Below, piece after piece: positions 1-11,154 of a stretch of DNA of 64,000 nt. The notes beneath the pieces were generated by a model. That model saw only the letters and a program-made list of their open reading frames with translations. It was not told the DNA's origin and searched no databases. This DNA is from Eurosta solidaginis (lineage: Eukaryota; Arthropoda; Insecta; Diptera; Tephritidae), in the NCBI RefSeq assembly GCF_040869045.1, contig NC_090320.1, forward strand, positions 143,800,941 through 143,864,940, given 5' to 3'. A program made the position numbers and the translations under genes. Every line of letters starts with the position of its first letter. Position 1 is the first letter of the stretch.

Positions 1-955
1 TGGGAGGATGACAATTTGTGGGAGGGACACAACAAATTAAGTGGGGTTACACTGAAATTACAGTCCTTGGTCGGGAAGAATCCCGAGTCGCTCCGGTACA
101 TGAACCGACTGCCTAGGGAAGCAAAGACGGTGAGCTAGTTCGCATTCACGTCGCTTAACTTCCCCCGACCGAATTGCGCCTGGGACGCATTAAAATAAGT
201 ACATCCACCTTCCAACATATCAACACGACCACGAGTTTGTAATTATCCAAATATGAATATTCAATGGCCCGTAGTCATAGTCGAAATAAAAGAGAGTTTT
301 CTTGGTTTAAACATGGTTCTAAATTAAGTATCATTTCAAGTCTGTTTTAATCCACTTAAACACTATTTTATCTCTAAAAAAGTATTTTAAATTTAAAATG
401 ATATGAGCGCGATTTTAATTTGTTAAAATGCGTTTTAAATTGGTGGTCTGCTGTCAAAGGTTGCGAGAAATTAAACAATTTGCTATTTAAACGCGTTGAA
501 CTTAAATGGAAGTGAAAAAAGGCTTCCCCGACAAGCCAATGTACATCAGGAACTAATTTATTATCGCTGGAATGCGTATTAATATGTTTGTGACGAAAAT
601 TACACAATTTTGAAATGTGCGATGGTTACTTGGCTCTACATATGCGAAATCTTTAATTGAGATTATTCCGCATTCATAGATATTTCTGAGTTTTGATATT
701 TTAGTATCTTTTGAGGCATTCTATATTGATTTTGGCATTAAATATAGAAATCAGTATTCAATGGTCGATTTTAATTACACGTCCAAAAATTTCGGGAGAA
801 TTGTCAGATGACGCGTTTTAATTTCGGAAGCAATAATCAGAAGGCGGCAAGGTAATACTTTTACTCTGTCAAGAGATTTTTACATAAAAAAAGTTTAAAA
901 GTTTCATGTGGTTGTTGTAATTTTAGTGATTTTGTTGTACACAGACAAATTTTAA
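1..955. other. No supported gene
   Basis: AT-rich sequence with no reading frame that resembles a protein I recognise. The first 190 bases are more GC-rich and could be the end of an old repeat, but I see no domain, terminal repeat or second copy in this window. Confidence 0.5.
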
Positions 956-960
956 CTAAA

Positions 961-1742
961 AAGGTGATTACGTGAAAGATTCGAATCTCCCACGTGATCG
1001 CCAATGAAAAATTGAACGCAAAGAAAATCAACTGCAAAAAGGCGCTGAACCCTCAGTACAAGAGCCTTCGTTAAGTTTCCCCTTAACAAGGCTCCGGTGC
1101 TAAAAGCTCATAGCTGCAAACACAAAGCCGTGTTTATGTTAGTGCATATATATATGGGGTATTCCATCCCATTTGCACCTTTTTTGAACCCGACCCCTTT
1201 AGAATTGGCTGAAAGTTTTTCTTCTTTTTCTAGCTTACGAAAGACGTTTTTCAGAAGTTTTTCAAATTTTTTCATCCAACCCAAAAAAAGTTATGAATTA
1301 AAAAAAACACCGTTTTTGTTTTTAAAATGCTATACTTTTTTCAAAAATTGTACGTTTGGGATCTTTTTTTGTTAATTTGTTTTTAAATGAACTTTTCGGA
1401 AAAAATTAAAAAAAATTTTTAAAGTTTTTTTTTGTAATTTTCAGTTTTTCGAGATTTTTCGAATTTCGCCTTTTTTTCTCATAAAAAACTTCAAGCAATT
1501 CTGCAATCATCCCCACTAATCCTGGAGTGGGCCGATAATTTTTTTTTTTAATTAATTGAAAAAAAACTTTACAATTTTTTTTGTATTTTTTCCGAAAAGT
1601 ATATTTAAAAACATATTTAAAAAAAAATTGGTCGAAATGGGATGGAATACCCCATATATATAAGCCAAACTATTGGTTCTGCCTGTAGACCGGTATGCGG
1701 ATTGATTAACGAGGGTGGGCCGAAATATTTAGGTCTCGGACC
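961..1742 (+). repeat. Dispersed repeat, copy 1, interrupted by a 498-bp element
   Basis: About 280 bp of sequence here is shared with 14346-14883. The shared parts are 961-1155 and 1654-1742, and the break between them is filled by the inverted-repeat element at 1156-1653. The unit contains a perfect hairpin GTTAAG-TTTCCC-CTTAAC near 1070 and an AT dinucleotide run where the element entered. Copy 2 carries about 245 extra bases between its first 70 bp and the rest, so one copy has gained or lost sequence there. No coding potential was seen. The repeat class is unknown. Confidence 0.75.
1156..1653. mobile_element. 498-bp non-autonomous terminal-inverted-repeat element
   Basis: The left end reads GGGGTATTCCATCCCATTT and the right end is its reverse complement; about 21 of 24 terminal bases pair. 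The interior is very A/T-rich with long A and T runs and encodes nothing. The paralogous repeat at 14781-14803 is an uninterrupted run of eight AT units, which gives a natural empty site. Here the run is split into five units on the left and about four on the right, consistent with a 2-bp TA or AT target duplication, although the microsatellite makes the exact size uncertain. It looks like a MITE mobilised by a DNA transposase. A TA target would fit Tc1/mariner-like enzymes, but that is inference. Confidence 0.75.
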
Positions 1743-1900
1743 GTACAAAAGTACAAAAAAAATCAACCTAGCCCTCCTGCGCCCAGGTAAGGCTGCGAGC
1801 GGATGAGCAGTTTCGGACTGCGGACACTGCACCTCGCTGTACTATACGTGTTGTGGATGTTTTCTAAGGAGAAAAGAAAGAGAAAAAGGTTTGAAGAAAT

Positions 1901-2700
1901 ACTTACTTACTTACTTAATTGGCGCTTAACCGTCTAAACGGCTATGGCCGTCCAACAAGGCGCGCCAGTCGCTCCTTCGCTCCGCCAACCGGCGCCAATT
2001 GGTCACACCAAGGGAGCTTAAATCGTTTTCCACCTGGTCCTTCCAACGGAGTGGGGGCCGCCCTCTACCTCTGCTTCCATAGGCGGGTTCCGATAGAAAC
2101 ACTTTCTTGGCCGGAGCATCATCTTTCATTCGCATAACATGGCCTAGCCAGCGCAGCCGCTGCGTTTTAATTCGCTGGACTATATTGATGTCTGCGTATA
2201 GCTCGTACAGCTCATCATTAAATCTTCTTCGGTACTCGCCATCGCCAACGCGTAGAGGTCCATATATCTTTCGAATAACTGTTCTCTCGAACACTCGCAA
2301 AGCCGCTTCATCTGCTGTTGTCATGGTCCATGCTTCTGCCCCATATAGCAGGACGGGTACGATAAGTGACTTGTAGAGTATAATTTTCGTTCGCCGAGAG
2401 AGGACTATACTTTTCCATTGCCTACCTAGTCCAAAGTAGCATTTATTGGCAAGATTGATTCTTCGCTGGATTTGAGTGCTGATGTTGTTAATAGTGTTGA
2501 TGCTGGTGCCCACATAAACGAAGTCTTTTACTATTTCGAAATTATGGCTGCCAACAGTAGCGTGGTTGCCAAGGCGCATATGCGCTGACTCTTTGCTCGA
2601 TGATAGCAGGTACTTCGTTTTGTCCTCATTCACCATCAAACCCATCTTTACCGCTTCTTTTTCCAGTTTGGAGTAAGCAGAGCTAACAGCGCGGGTGTTT
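1901..2700 (-). mobile_element. RTE-type LINE, 5'-truncated 3' end with reverse-transcriptase C-terminus
   Basis: A 239-aa frame (2645 to 1926) is the C-terminal part of a LINE reverse transcriptase. It starts after the catalytic palm, with a conserved MVNEDKTKYL block, then the YGAEAW thumb-region motif, then a basic tail containing the RLRWLGHVMRM block. Reading upstream of the first Met continues to about 2700 in the same frame, where the element is 5'-truncated. The 3' end is a short tandem repeat of TAAG (plus strand ACTTACTTAC, 1901-1918), as is usual for the RTE clade. The polymerase active site is missing, so this is a dead copy. A second fragment of the same 3' end lies at 63599-63970. 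Confidence 0.88.
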
Positions 2701-2857
2701 AGAAGAAATATACGTGGTTTAAATTCGATGGCACTTAGTTACGTTTAGATGTGTGTGGATGTATGTGCATGTGAACCTATTGTTGGCAGACCCCGGATAC
2801 GACCAGACCGAAGACCGTCGGTTGAGCTAACATCCCGCCTACGGTGGAAGCGCCGTA

Positions 2858-3835
2858 TCACTCACCATCAGTTCGGCATATGTATATGTCAGCGCCGAGT
2901 GTAAGCCGAATAGGTGATGGGTGATAGAATCGGGGGTCCGCCAGACGCATAAATTGGAAGGGTACCGCAATTTGGGGATCTATGCTGTATGGCGGGCTCA
3001 CCCTATGATGCCGTGTCATGACGACGGCCTGTGTATAAATGCGCTTTGCTGCGCGGTACTTCCCTCGCAGTATTATGGTGCAACGTTTGTGTCCCTGCTG
3101 CTCGAGACGTAGATCTCGGACCAGCTCACTATCGGCGATGGTGGTGGGCGCGCAAAGGTCGATAATTGCTCGTACTACGTGGAGCTGACCATGCGCTTCT
3201 TTACGCACAATGGACGTGGGGGCTATTGGCACGAACGGCCGCATGGTTGGCAGTGGAGCCGCATCAGGTTGTAGTCGACCCGTTCGGAACCCGGCGGTTG
3301 TGGCTCTTTCTATAGCTCGGTTACCGATTTTATGCCGCACGTTCTTAACGTATGGCGCTGTCTTTTTTTGTTGTCGGGTCTTCGCGCATCTCCTGTTAAT
3401 TTCATCTCTTTGGCTAGTCACTCGACCTCGACTAGGGACGCTGAAGTTTTGCTTGTCCTGACGCCAGTCGGTTACCTGTGGTCGACAGCGAGTCGTCCAA
3501 ATTATCTTCCTCACCCTGGTGGTCGCCCTCCCTTAACTCATCTAAGTGGAGCGTCGTGTGGTGTGTCTCTTGGCACCTTTTGCACCTATACTTGCGGGTG
3601 TTTCCTACGCGATGGAAGGGAGACAAACAGTTCGGGCAGTACTTATGAAGCAGGACCGCTCGTAACTTTGCCTCGGGAGTCATAGCGCGGAACTCCGGAC
3701 AAACCCTAATGGAGTGCTGCCTCTTACACAATTGGCAATCAACGTGGTACGTAAGTTTATGGGCTTTCGAGACGTGGCTCATGATCTGTAAAGAGGGTGA
3801 ACCTGGGATCATGACCGTTACTCTACCATACACTA
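2858..3835 (-). pseudogene. BEL/Pao-like zinc-knuckle and retropepsin fragment, frameshifted
   Basis: Two overlapping minus-strand frames form one broken gene. The first (3833-3432) has a zinc-binding array: CQLCKRQHSIRVC, then CPNCLSPFH, then CKRCQETHHTTLH, the layout seen in BEL/Pao gag proteins. A frameshift near 3470-3510 leads into the second frame (to 2858), which ends in a retropepsin-like domain of the DUF1758 type with the block RAIIDLCAPTT and the terminal LTLGADIY motif. The usual catalytic DSG is replaced by DLCAP. No reverse transcriptase follows, so only a fragment remains. The knuckle array resembles the accessory frame at 41508-42100. Confidence 0.72.
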
Positions 3836-4495
3836 CTTATTGTTGTTTTGCATGGGATGCGGGAAACCCCAAGAAAAATGGAATAATGACTCATATGCAT
3901 AGTGGGAATAAATAGTTCTCGAAATTTGAGCAGGTCATGGCTTGCTGAAAAAGGTATTGTAAATAAAACCACAGGGCGCTAAACGCATTGATTTCCCTTT
4001 TTTTGAATTTCTAGGCTTTGAGACGCGTGAATACGTGGTGCTTGTGCGATGGCCATTAGCAGAACCTCATAACGCATGAAACGCGCCACATGTGAGCTAG
4101 CCGTTAGTGCTCATTGAACACACCCATTGAAGTGATTATTATTATAAGTGCTTGCAATGCCGTCGTTTGACATTCGACAATAATGTATTTCCTGAATGAA
4201 AATCCTTTCATTCATTTCAAGCACATGGCGTACGTCGTATTACATTGAACCGTATTTCATAGCAGCGTTTGCCATCTTCTTTGGCTGTGGGCAGAAGAAT
4301 CTTTAGCAAAACTTAATTCACCGACCAAAAGCAACGTATGGCGCTGCCTTTTGTTTGTTTTCATATTATCGCGAATTTTGTACGAGATATTTGATAAATA
4401 AAAGTGACGAAGAAAACATTGAAGTAACAAAATATGTAAAATTCGAAATGCAATAAATTTTAATGAAGACTGCGACAAAGGTATAAGATAATCTT
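3836..4495. other. No supported gene
   Basis: AT-rich sequence. No protein-like reading frame, terminal repeat or RNA gene was recognised. Confidence 0.5.
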
Positions 4496-5220
4496 AATTT
4501 GTCATTGGAAATGATATTGACAACGGCTTTGGAGATTCCGTACATAAAAACAGGTTAAATGCGAATACTGATTCCAGCGATGAAGATGACATAAAATATA
4601 TGCCAGCGATACTGCCAACAATGAACAACGAAATGGATGAAGCGGATTTACGTACTAATAGGCAAATATTAATATCAAATGCTCCTCCAGATCTGTACAG
4701 CTATACATATGCTGTATTTTATCTTTTGGGTGTAGCCACAATGACACCATGGAATTTCTTTCTAACAGCTGAAGATTACTGGATGTACAAATTCAGAAAC
4801 ACAGCCATCAACGATACAAGTATGGATACACCAGAACTGACCGATGCAAAAAAGCTTCACCTGTGATCTTACACTCACTGCATCCATTTCGGGCACAACT
4901 TTTCTGATACTCAATGCTATTTATGGACACCTATTTGGGACTCTTTTCACAAATTTAGGCATTTTTATAGTTACAACGAGCTTCGCTGAGGTCAACACGG
5001 ATCAATGGCAAGAACAATTTTTTCTAATCAATTTACTTACTGTGGTAATAATCAAAATATCATCGGCTACGATGTCTGGAGGTATTCTCGGGGTAGCTGG
5101 ACTCTCCATCACATTATATGACTGTTTTGGTGAGTGTCATTACAGCTACATTAGCCGTTCCCTCCAAAAATAGATCAAGGCGAATATTTCAAAATGTTTT
5201 AGTTTCGTTTTCTGAGCGAT
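4496..5220 (+). pseudogene. Equilibrative nucleoside transporter (SLC29/ENT-like) exon, frameshifted
   Basis: ENT proteins carry nucleosides across membranes through 11 helices. The frame is open from about 4498, with an acidic cytoplasmic N-terminus (TDSSDEDDIKYM). It then matches the first ENT helix and loop, with the diagnostic TMTPWNFFLTAEDYWMYKF. A one-base slip in the A run at 4848-4853 moves the frame to LTLTASISGTTFLILNAIYG and on through SSATMSGGILGVAGL, covering about helices 2-4. A second slip near 5102 is needed to recover SPSHYMTVL. That ends at a good splice donor, TTTTG|GTGAGTG, at 5130. It looks like one exon of an intron-containing ENT gene, displaced or decayed, because no further exons follow and repeats lie on both sides. 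A consensus error cannot be excluded, since the substitutions otherwise look conservative. Confidence 0.82.
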
Positions 5221-5596
5221 TATCTTAGACTTAATTTTATAATTCGTTCTACATATCTGTTTAAGAATGTATGCATTGAATATTTTAATGTGAATATGAC
5301 TTAAATATTAGTATTAAAATATTGGATAACTAAATGGGAAAAACCCTGTTCAATAACACTGGTCAACAACATCTTTGTACATGGGTCGTGCGTATATTTT
5401 TTTTATTGCTTTTGCACCCAGAAATAAGAATATGAACATAAAAAATTTTTGATTTGGTTTTGTTCGAAAAAAATGAGAAAAACGAAAAACATGAAAATTC
5501 ATCAAAATTGGACATAGATTTGATTTAGTCTAGTATAGTAAAAATCAATTTAAGATTTGTTCTTATAAATTTAGTTTTAGAATACAGTTTAAATGT
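5221..5596. other. No supported gene
   Basis: AT-rich spacer between the ENT fragment and the zinc-finger pseudogene. Nothing was recognised. Confidence 0.5.
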
Positions 5597-7340
5597 TTAA
5601 AAATGTTTTTTCCTGCTTTTCCTGCCATATTCGGTAACATTTTCTCTTATTAACGTCCAAATATAGTCCCCGGTATACTGGCCTTGGTAGCGTTTCTCAA
5701 ACTCCATTATATCTTGATGGAATCGCTCCCCGTGTTCTTCTGAATAAGCTCCCATATTATCTTTGAATTTATGCAGATGTGAATATAACATGTGCAAATT
5801 CGTAATCATGCCAGTTATCAGCTCATCATAATTTTCATCCCTATGATTTCCAAGAAAGCCATGAACTACTTACTGCCTTAAAACTGTTCCACGCAAGTTT
5901 CTCCTCATTGCTAAGTAGGTCCGGGAAATATCGCAGTTCATATTTTTTTTTTTTATTTGAGGGCCAACAAAAACTCCAGCTTTAATTTTCGCCTCTGACA
6001 GCTTTGGAAAAAAGTCTGCAAATATTTGAAAGCTTTAGACTCAATATTAAGAGCCTTCACAAATTGTTTAATAAGACCCAATTTAATATGCAATGGCGGC
6101 ATCAATATATTTTTAGGATCGACAATTGCTTCATGTTTAATATTAAATCTCCCCACTCCATACTCAGTACGTTCAGGCCTATGTTTTTGGCGATAGTGGG
6201 CGGCATCATTTCTGCTATCCCATAGGCAAAGATAACAGGAGTGTTTGGTATATCCAAATTTGCATTCCAGTAAAAAAACAAAGCATCTTGAAGTCTCCAA
6301 TAACTTCCCACTTGTATTCCGTATATTTGATTGCAGTTAATATCATTTTCATACTGTCATAATTTTCTTTGAGATGTATGGAATGTGCCAGTGGAATAGA
6401 TGGAAATTTGTTCCCATTGTGTAGTAGAACTGCTTTTAGACTTTTTGTTGAGCTGTCGATAAAGAAGCGGCATTCATTTGTATTACAAGGAATACCAATT
6501 GCTTCAAATAAACCTTTCACGTCATAGCAAAAACAGCGTCCATCTTCCTTACTGTAGAAACAAGAAAATTCTTCATGACGCTTTCTTTGCCGAGATATTC
6601 GAACATCAGAAGTAAGTAAATGTCGTTGTTTAAGCCGCAATGCTAATAACTCAGCTTTTTATTTTGATAGATTTAGATCTCTTATTAAGTCATTGAGATC
6701 TTCAGAGTTGATGAGATGTGGTATTCCTGGTTCAAATTGAGGAACAAATTCGGAATGTACGGATGCAGATGAACTCGGTGTTTGAAAGCTGCCTTGAGGG
6801 AATGTTGCTTTTCCAACACAGGTGGATCAGGTACAGGATTTTGTTCTGAATGTAGTGCTGAAGCGGATGTCGATGGTAGTTCCGGATATATTGTTTTCCT
6901 TAAACGTTTCCCTTTCAGTGGTTTCACTACACAAAAATAGCAATCAGTGTCATGATTACTCGGTTCCCTCCAAATCCTCGGCACTGCGAACTTCATGGCT
7001 CTGGTACCAAGCTATAATAAAACGTAAAGCATTTCATAACAATTTCAGTTATTATGCAATTATATATATGTAGATATATGTATATATATATGAAACAGTT
7101 AGTACAGCAAAAAATAGAAAATAAACTTACGCTCCAGAATGCTTCTGCAAGAGTTACATGAAACATGTGGAGCCCATTTTTTGTCCTGGTTTTTAACAGG
7201 TAGACCGAAGTAGGCTAGGTAGGTCTCGCAAATCCTTGTGTTTTTAGTTAAATCAAACTTTTTTGTCTTCTTTTAATACATTCGCCACATATATAGCAAA
7301 ACGAATTAGCCGCTCGTTTACAACTTCTCGAAGACATCAT
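5597..7340 (-). pseudogene. Two-exon multicopy zinc-finger family gene, broken
   Basis: Read on the minus strand, exon 1 (7340-7131) starts with two ATGs and encodes CYICGECIKRRQK, then DKKWAPHVSCNSCRSILE, a C2/C2 zinc-binding module. A frameshift lies between these parts. A 119-base intron (7130-7012) has a GTAAGT donor and a TATAG acceptor. Exon 2 begins with VPRIWREPSNHDTDCYFC and continues through VLLHNGNKFPSIPLAHS, YLCLWDSRNDAAHYRQ, PPLHIKLGLIKQFVKAL and ends with EEHGERFHQDI and KRYQGQY. This order of blocks is typical of a large, poorly named protein family repeated in arthropod and cnidarian genomes, probably transposon-derived. At least four frameshifts and a stop near 6661 break it. 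Its biochemical function is unknown to me. Confidence 0.72.
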
Positions 7341-7829
7341 TCCTCTGTGATATGCAAAAACATAGTGTCGTCCACAACGAGTGACCCAAGAAACTACAGC
7401 TTTTTAAAAAAAATTTTACTTACAAAAACGCTATCAGGTGGCTGGCATGCTCTATTGCTAGGCCTGCCAATCCGTCAGTAAAAGTTTCGATGAGTTTCTT
7501 AATATGTACTTAACGAATTGCCAAATCTACCTTAAATCTGGTATCTGGGACCTTTTATCTCCTTTTTACTGTTTCTCAGCCACATTTTTTTGTTTTTAAG
7601 ATGAGTATGTTGTGCTTTAAGTATATCTTTTTTCGATGCATCGCTGCATCAGGTAGCTACCCGCCGCCCTCTATCGACCGAAATAGCGCGAAAGGACCTA
7701 CATTAGCCTGGTGCAAAAATGCAAAATTTTCAAATCGCTATAACTTCTACAAAACCAAATATTTTTGATTCGTAATTGAATTTGCAAAAATTTTTTTTTG
7801 CTGACCTGTGTAATAGGAAGTGAGTTTTC
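7341..7829. other. Unassigned spacer, possible remains of the BEL-1 3' LTR
   Basis: No protein-like frame was seen. The 3' LTR of the minus-strand BEL-1 element should lie here, just beyond the end of its integrase, but I could not match any part of it to sequence above 12955. Confidence 0.35.
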
Positions 7830-9135
7830 TCAGTGGAATGTGGGTCCCTGAAAGGTTAATCGGCCGCTGGGCGCTGGTAATAGCACCAACTTAGAGATTG
7901 GGCGTGTTGTTTGCCCTTTGGTGGTATCCAGGTCGACTACACGCACGCGGTCATCGGGACCAGGGTGCAATTTGACGAACCTTCCCATTCTCCACTCGTT
8001 CGGTTGTAGGTTGTCTTCCCGAATGACTACTAAGTCGCCTAGGTTGAGATTGGGTTGCGATCGTTGCCACTTAACCCGCTTTTGCATCTTAGTGAGATAT
8101 TCGGCCTTCCACCTCTTGCAGAAGGTTTGGTGTAGGGCTTTGAGTTTCTGCCATCGATTTACGATGGAGGCCGGGGTCTCTGTAGTGTCCAGTTTGGGAG
8201 GAGCTAACAGATGCCCCCCCCCCCCCCCCCCACGAGGAAATGACCGGGGGTAAGCGGTTCCAGGTCAGAGGAGTCGTTGGACGCCGGACTGAGGGGACTT
8301 GAGTTGAGGCACGCCTCTACTCGGCACAATAAGGTGCCAAACTCCTCAAAAGTCTATTTGTGATCCAGAGCGATCTTTTTGAAATGGGTTTAAAAACTTT
8401 TAACCCCAGCTTCCCACAGGCCCCCCACGTGAGGAGCGCCAGGGGGTATGAAATGCCATGCCAGGTTTTGGTGGCTATATATTGAGATGGTACGATCTTT
8501 TGTTTCTTGCAGAAATGCTTTGAATTCTGATCTTAACGATCGCGAAGCCTCTACGAAGTTAGTACCGTTATCAGAATATATGTTTCTCGGACAGCCTCGT
8601 CTGGCGGCAAACCTGGAGAAAGCGGCTAGGAAGGATCCGGTGGAAAGATCGCTCGTCGGTTCAAGGTGGATGGCCTTGGTGGAGAAGCAGACGAATAGGC
8701 AGGCATAACCCTTTGAAGTCCGATATCCTCTACCGCTGTATGACTTGATGTCGAACGGTAAGTCCACCCCGGTATTGGCAAACGCCCTCGGAAACGTGGT
8801 ACGTTCCTTAGAAAGTATTCCCATGAGTTGCGTTTGTGAGCGCTTTTTGTAGATTGTGCAGACCTTGCAATTGCGGATGACAGACCTAAACATATTTTTG
8901 ACGCGGGGAATCCAGTACTGAGTGCGGATGAGGCGTAACATCAGCATATCTTCCCCGTGCAGTGAGATAGAATGGATAAATTGAACCAATAAGCGAGATA
9001 ACCTGCAGAAGTAAGGGGGAGGTCACTGGAGGCGCCGAGTCGCCCCCCTGTCCGGATGATGCCATTTTCATCTATGAAGGGGTTGAGGGTAGAATTTCGC
9101 TTTTGCCACTTATCGGTTTCCCTTCCTTTAAACAA
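7830..9135 (-). pseudogene. BEL-1 integrase and DUF5641 C-terminus
   Basis: From the 5' side this holds the zinc-binding N-terminal region (NPFIDENGIIRTGGRL), then the core with GVDLPFD, YSDNGTNF and PPGAPHVGGLWEAGVKSF, which carry the D, D and E of the catalytic triad. After the core come two in-frame nonsense codons (TAA near 8388 and TAG near 8352), then [20 protein letters not shown] and the DUF5641 chromatin-associated tail with GDLVVIREDN. A run of 17 C at 8214-8230 falls within this tail, encodes a glycine stretch and probably changes the frame. The enzyme would have inserted the cDNA into the genome; it cannot be made now. Confidence 0.85.
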
Positions 9136-10293
9136 TGGTACTCTTCGCGGTAATGTTGATTCTGAGAGATAATTATTAAACGCTGAGTTGTTTCATTTAT
9201 TTCGAGTGGAGAAAATGATTTTGACTTCGGTTTTCCGGAAGATTTAGTCTTCGGGTGGGTTGCTTTAAAAAATCGGAAAATATAGGAAATTACTCGTAAA
9301 GCTCGAGACAGATCGGAGAACCTATCAAGAATGTTAGAATTAGCTTGTTGGGTCGTTGCGTGAATTCGTACCCTTTTTCCCTCGATGTTCGTATTATAAT
9401 CGCCTTCTTGCGCTGGCCAGTTTTCGTGGTCTTCTTGCAGCCAGGAAGGGCCCTGCCACCACAGAGAATTGTTTATTAAATCCTACGCTGGCAGCCCTCT
9501 GCTTGCTAAGTCTGCCAGGTTTGACACTGAGTCGACGTGCCGCCAAACCTTGATTCCTACCTTTTCTATGATTTTGGTTATTCTATGGACGATGAAGGTA
9601 GACCACGAGCATGGTGGCCTCCGGATCCATGCGAGAACTGTCGTTGAGTCTGTCCAGAAGAACACTCCTCGATTTGCAAGGTTTAGGTATTCAATAACCG
9701 ATTCTGTTAATTCGGCAAGCAGCACGGCACCGCAGAGCTCTAGTCGTGGCAACGAAATAGTTTTAACTGGGGCTACTCTGGTTTTCGCCATAAGCAGGTT
9801 GGTGTGGGTTCGGCCTTTTTCATGAACTCTAAGAAAAACAGTAGCTGCGTATGCTTTTTTCGAGGCATCGCTAAATCCATGTATTTCGACCTTGTCTCTC
9901 TCCTTAAAATGAACCCACCTCGGGATGCGCAGATCGTTGATCCGCATGTATTCCTGCGTGAATGCTTGCCAGCGATCAAGTGTGGTTGGTGACACGGCTT
10001 CATCCCATCCTGTACCCTCTAACCAGATCTTTTGCATAACGATTTTGGCGACTAATTTCACTGGGGCTAACCAGCCAAGAGGGTCGAAAAGCTTAGCTAT
10101 CTCTGAGAGTATGCTTCGCTTTGTAGTGGCGCTGTAATCTTCTATTGGTTTCGCCGTAAAATAGAAATAATCAGCGTGCGCATTCCACCTTATGCCCAGT
10201 GCTTTTTATCTTCAAATTCTAAAAAGTTCTCCGTTAGCAAATATGGTTTCGGTATGCCTTGTAGAATTTTCTTGTAGTTCGACGTCCATTTCC
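9136..10293 (-). pseudogene. BEL-1 RNase H and connection region
   Basis: The 192-aa frame 10061-9483 has [35 protein letters not shown] and FFWTDSTTVLAWI, the blocks of the BEL/Pao RNase H domain. Upstream coding continues to about 10293 in another frame with KRSILSEIAKLFDPLGWLAP, the conserved bridge after the polymerase. Downstream, 9480-9136 still encodes the linker to the integrase (SYIFRFFKATHPK). Frameshifts separate these parts. Confidence 0.85.
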
Positions 10294-11136
10294 TTAATGG
10301 AAATCCTGCTGTAAAGCCTCGGTTATTTCATCTCTTGCCTTTATTGCGGTATCAATACTGTGACAGCCGGCGAGTACGTCGTCTACGTACATATAATTCC
10401 TCAGAATGTCTGCTGCCATTGGATGCGTGTGCTCCACGTCATCGGCGAGTTGATGCAATGTCCGTATTGCCATGTATGGAGCACAGTTCACCCCAAAAGT
10501 TACTGTTTTAAGTTCGTACAGACTTATTGTATCCTTTGGATCTTTTCGGAATACGATCCGCTGATATCTTGTTTGATCATGATTTACCCATATTTGACGA
10601 TACATCTTCTCAATATCGCTGTTGAAGACGTATTTAAACAATCTCCACCGGAGTATCAATACAGTAAGATCGGTTTGGAGAATGGGACCTGGATAGAGGG
10701 CATCGTTCAAACTTTTGCCATTTGTCGTGGGGCAAGATGCGTTGAATACAACTCGTACTTTGGTTGTGGTACTGTCCTTCTTAATTATGGCATGATGCGG
10801 AAGGAAGTAGCAGTCTGTCGATTCTGGCGCTATGTTTCTTACTTGTTTCATATGCCCCGATGTTTCATACTCGGATACGACTCTGTTTTATTCTGTTTGT
10901 AAGGTTCGGTTTTTTCCAAGACGTGTTTCGTATCGATAGAATTGAGCGCATGCGCTTTTTAGTGATGGCCCTAAACATACCTCTTTTCTAAAGGGTAGAG
11001 AAACTACGTATTTCCCGTCGCTGTTTCTTACGGTGGTTGATTTGAAGAGTTCTTCACAGTATTTATCATCCTCGTGCTCGCTCCTCTTTTTTGGGATTTC
11101 CTCTAGTTCCCAGAACGCAGACAATTGTTTGGCCAA
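10294..11136 (-). pseudogene. BEL-1 reverse transcriptase
   Basis: Two frames make up the polymerase. The upstream one (11136-10888) holds YVVSLPFRKE, the entry to the domain. The downstream one (10851-10294) has HHAIIKKDSTTTKVRVVFNA, SDIEKMYRQI with a catalytic Asp, TFGVNCAPY and the YVDD box in NYMYVDDVLAG. A frameshift or short deletion between 10888 and 10851 disables it. The presence of YVDD instead of the YLDD seen in the gypsy elements of this window supports BEL/Pao. Confidence 0.88.
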
Positions 11137-11154
11137 TGTAACCTCATTGAAATA

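Noticed and set aside
374..607. 77-codon minus-strand frame
   Set aside because: AT-rich sequence with no recognisable motif or neighbour context.
10360..10902. 180-codon plus-strand frame
   Set aside because: It is the antisense shadow of the BEL-1 reverse transcriptase.
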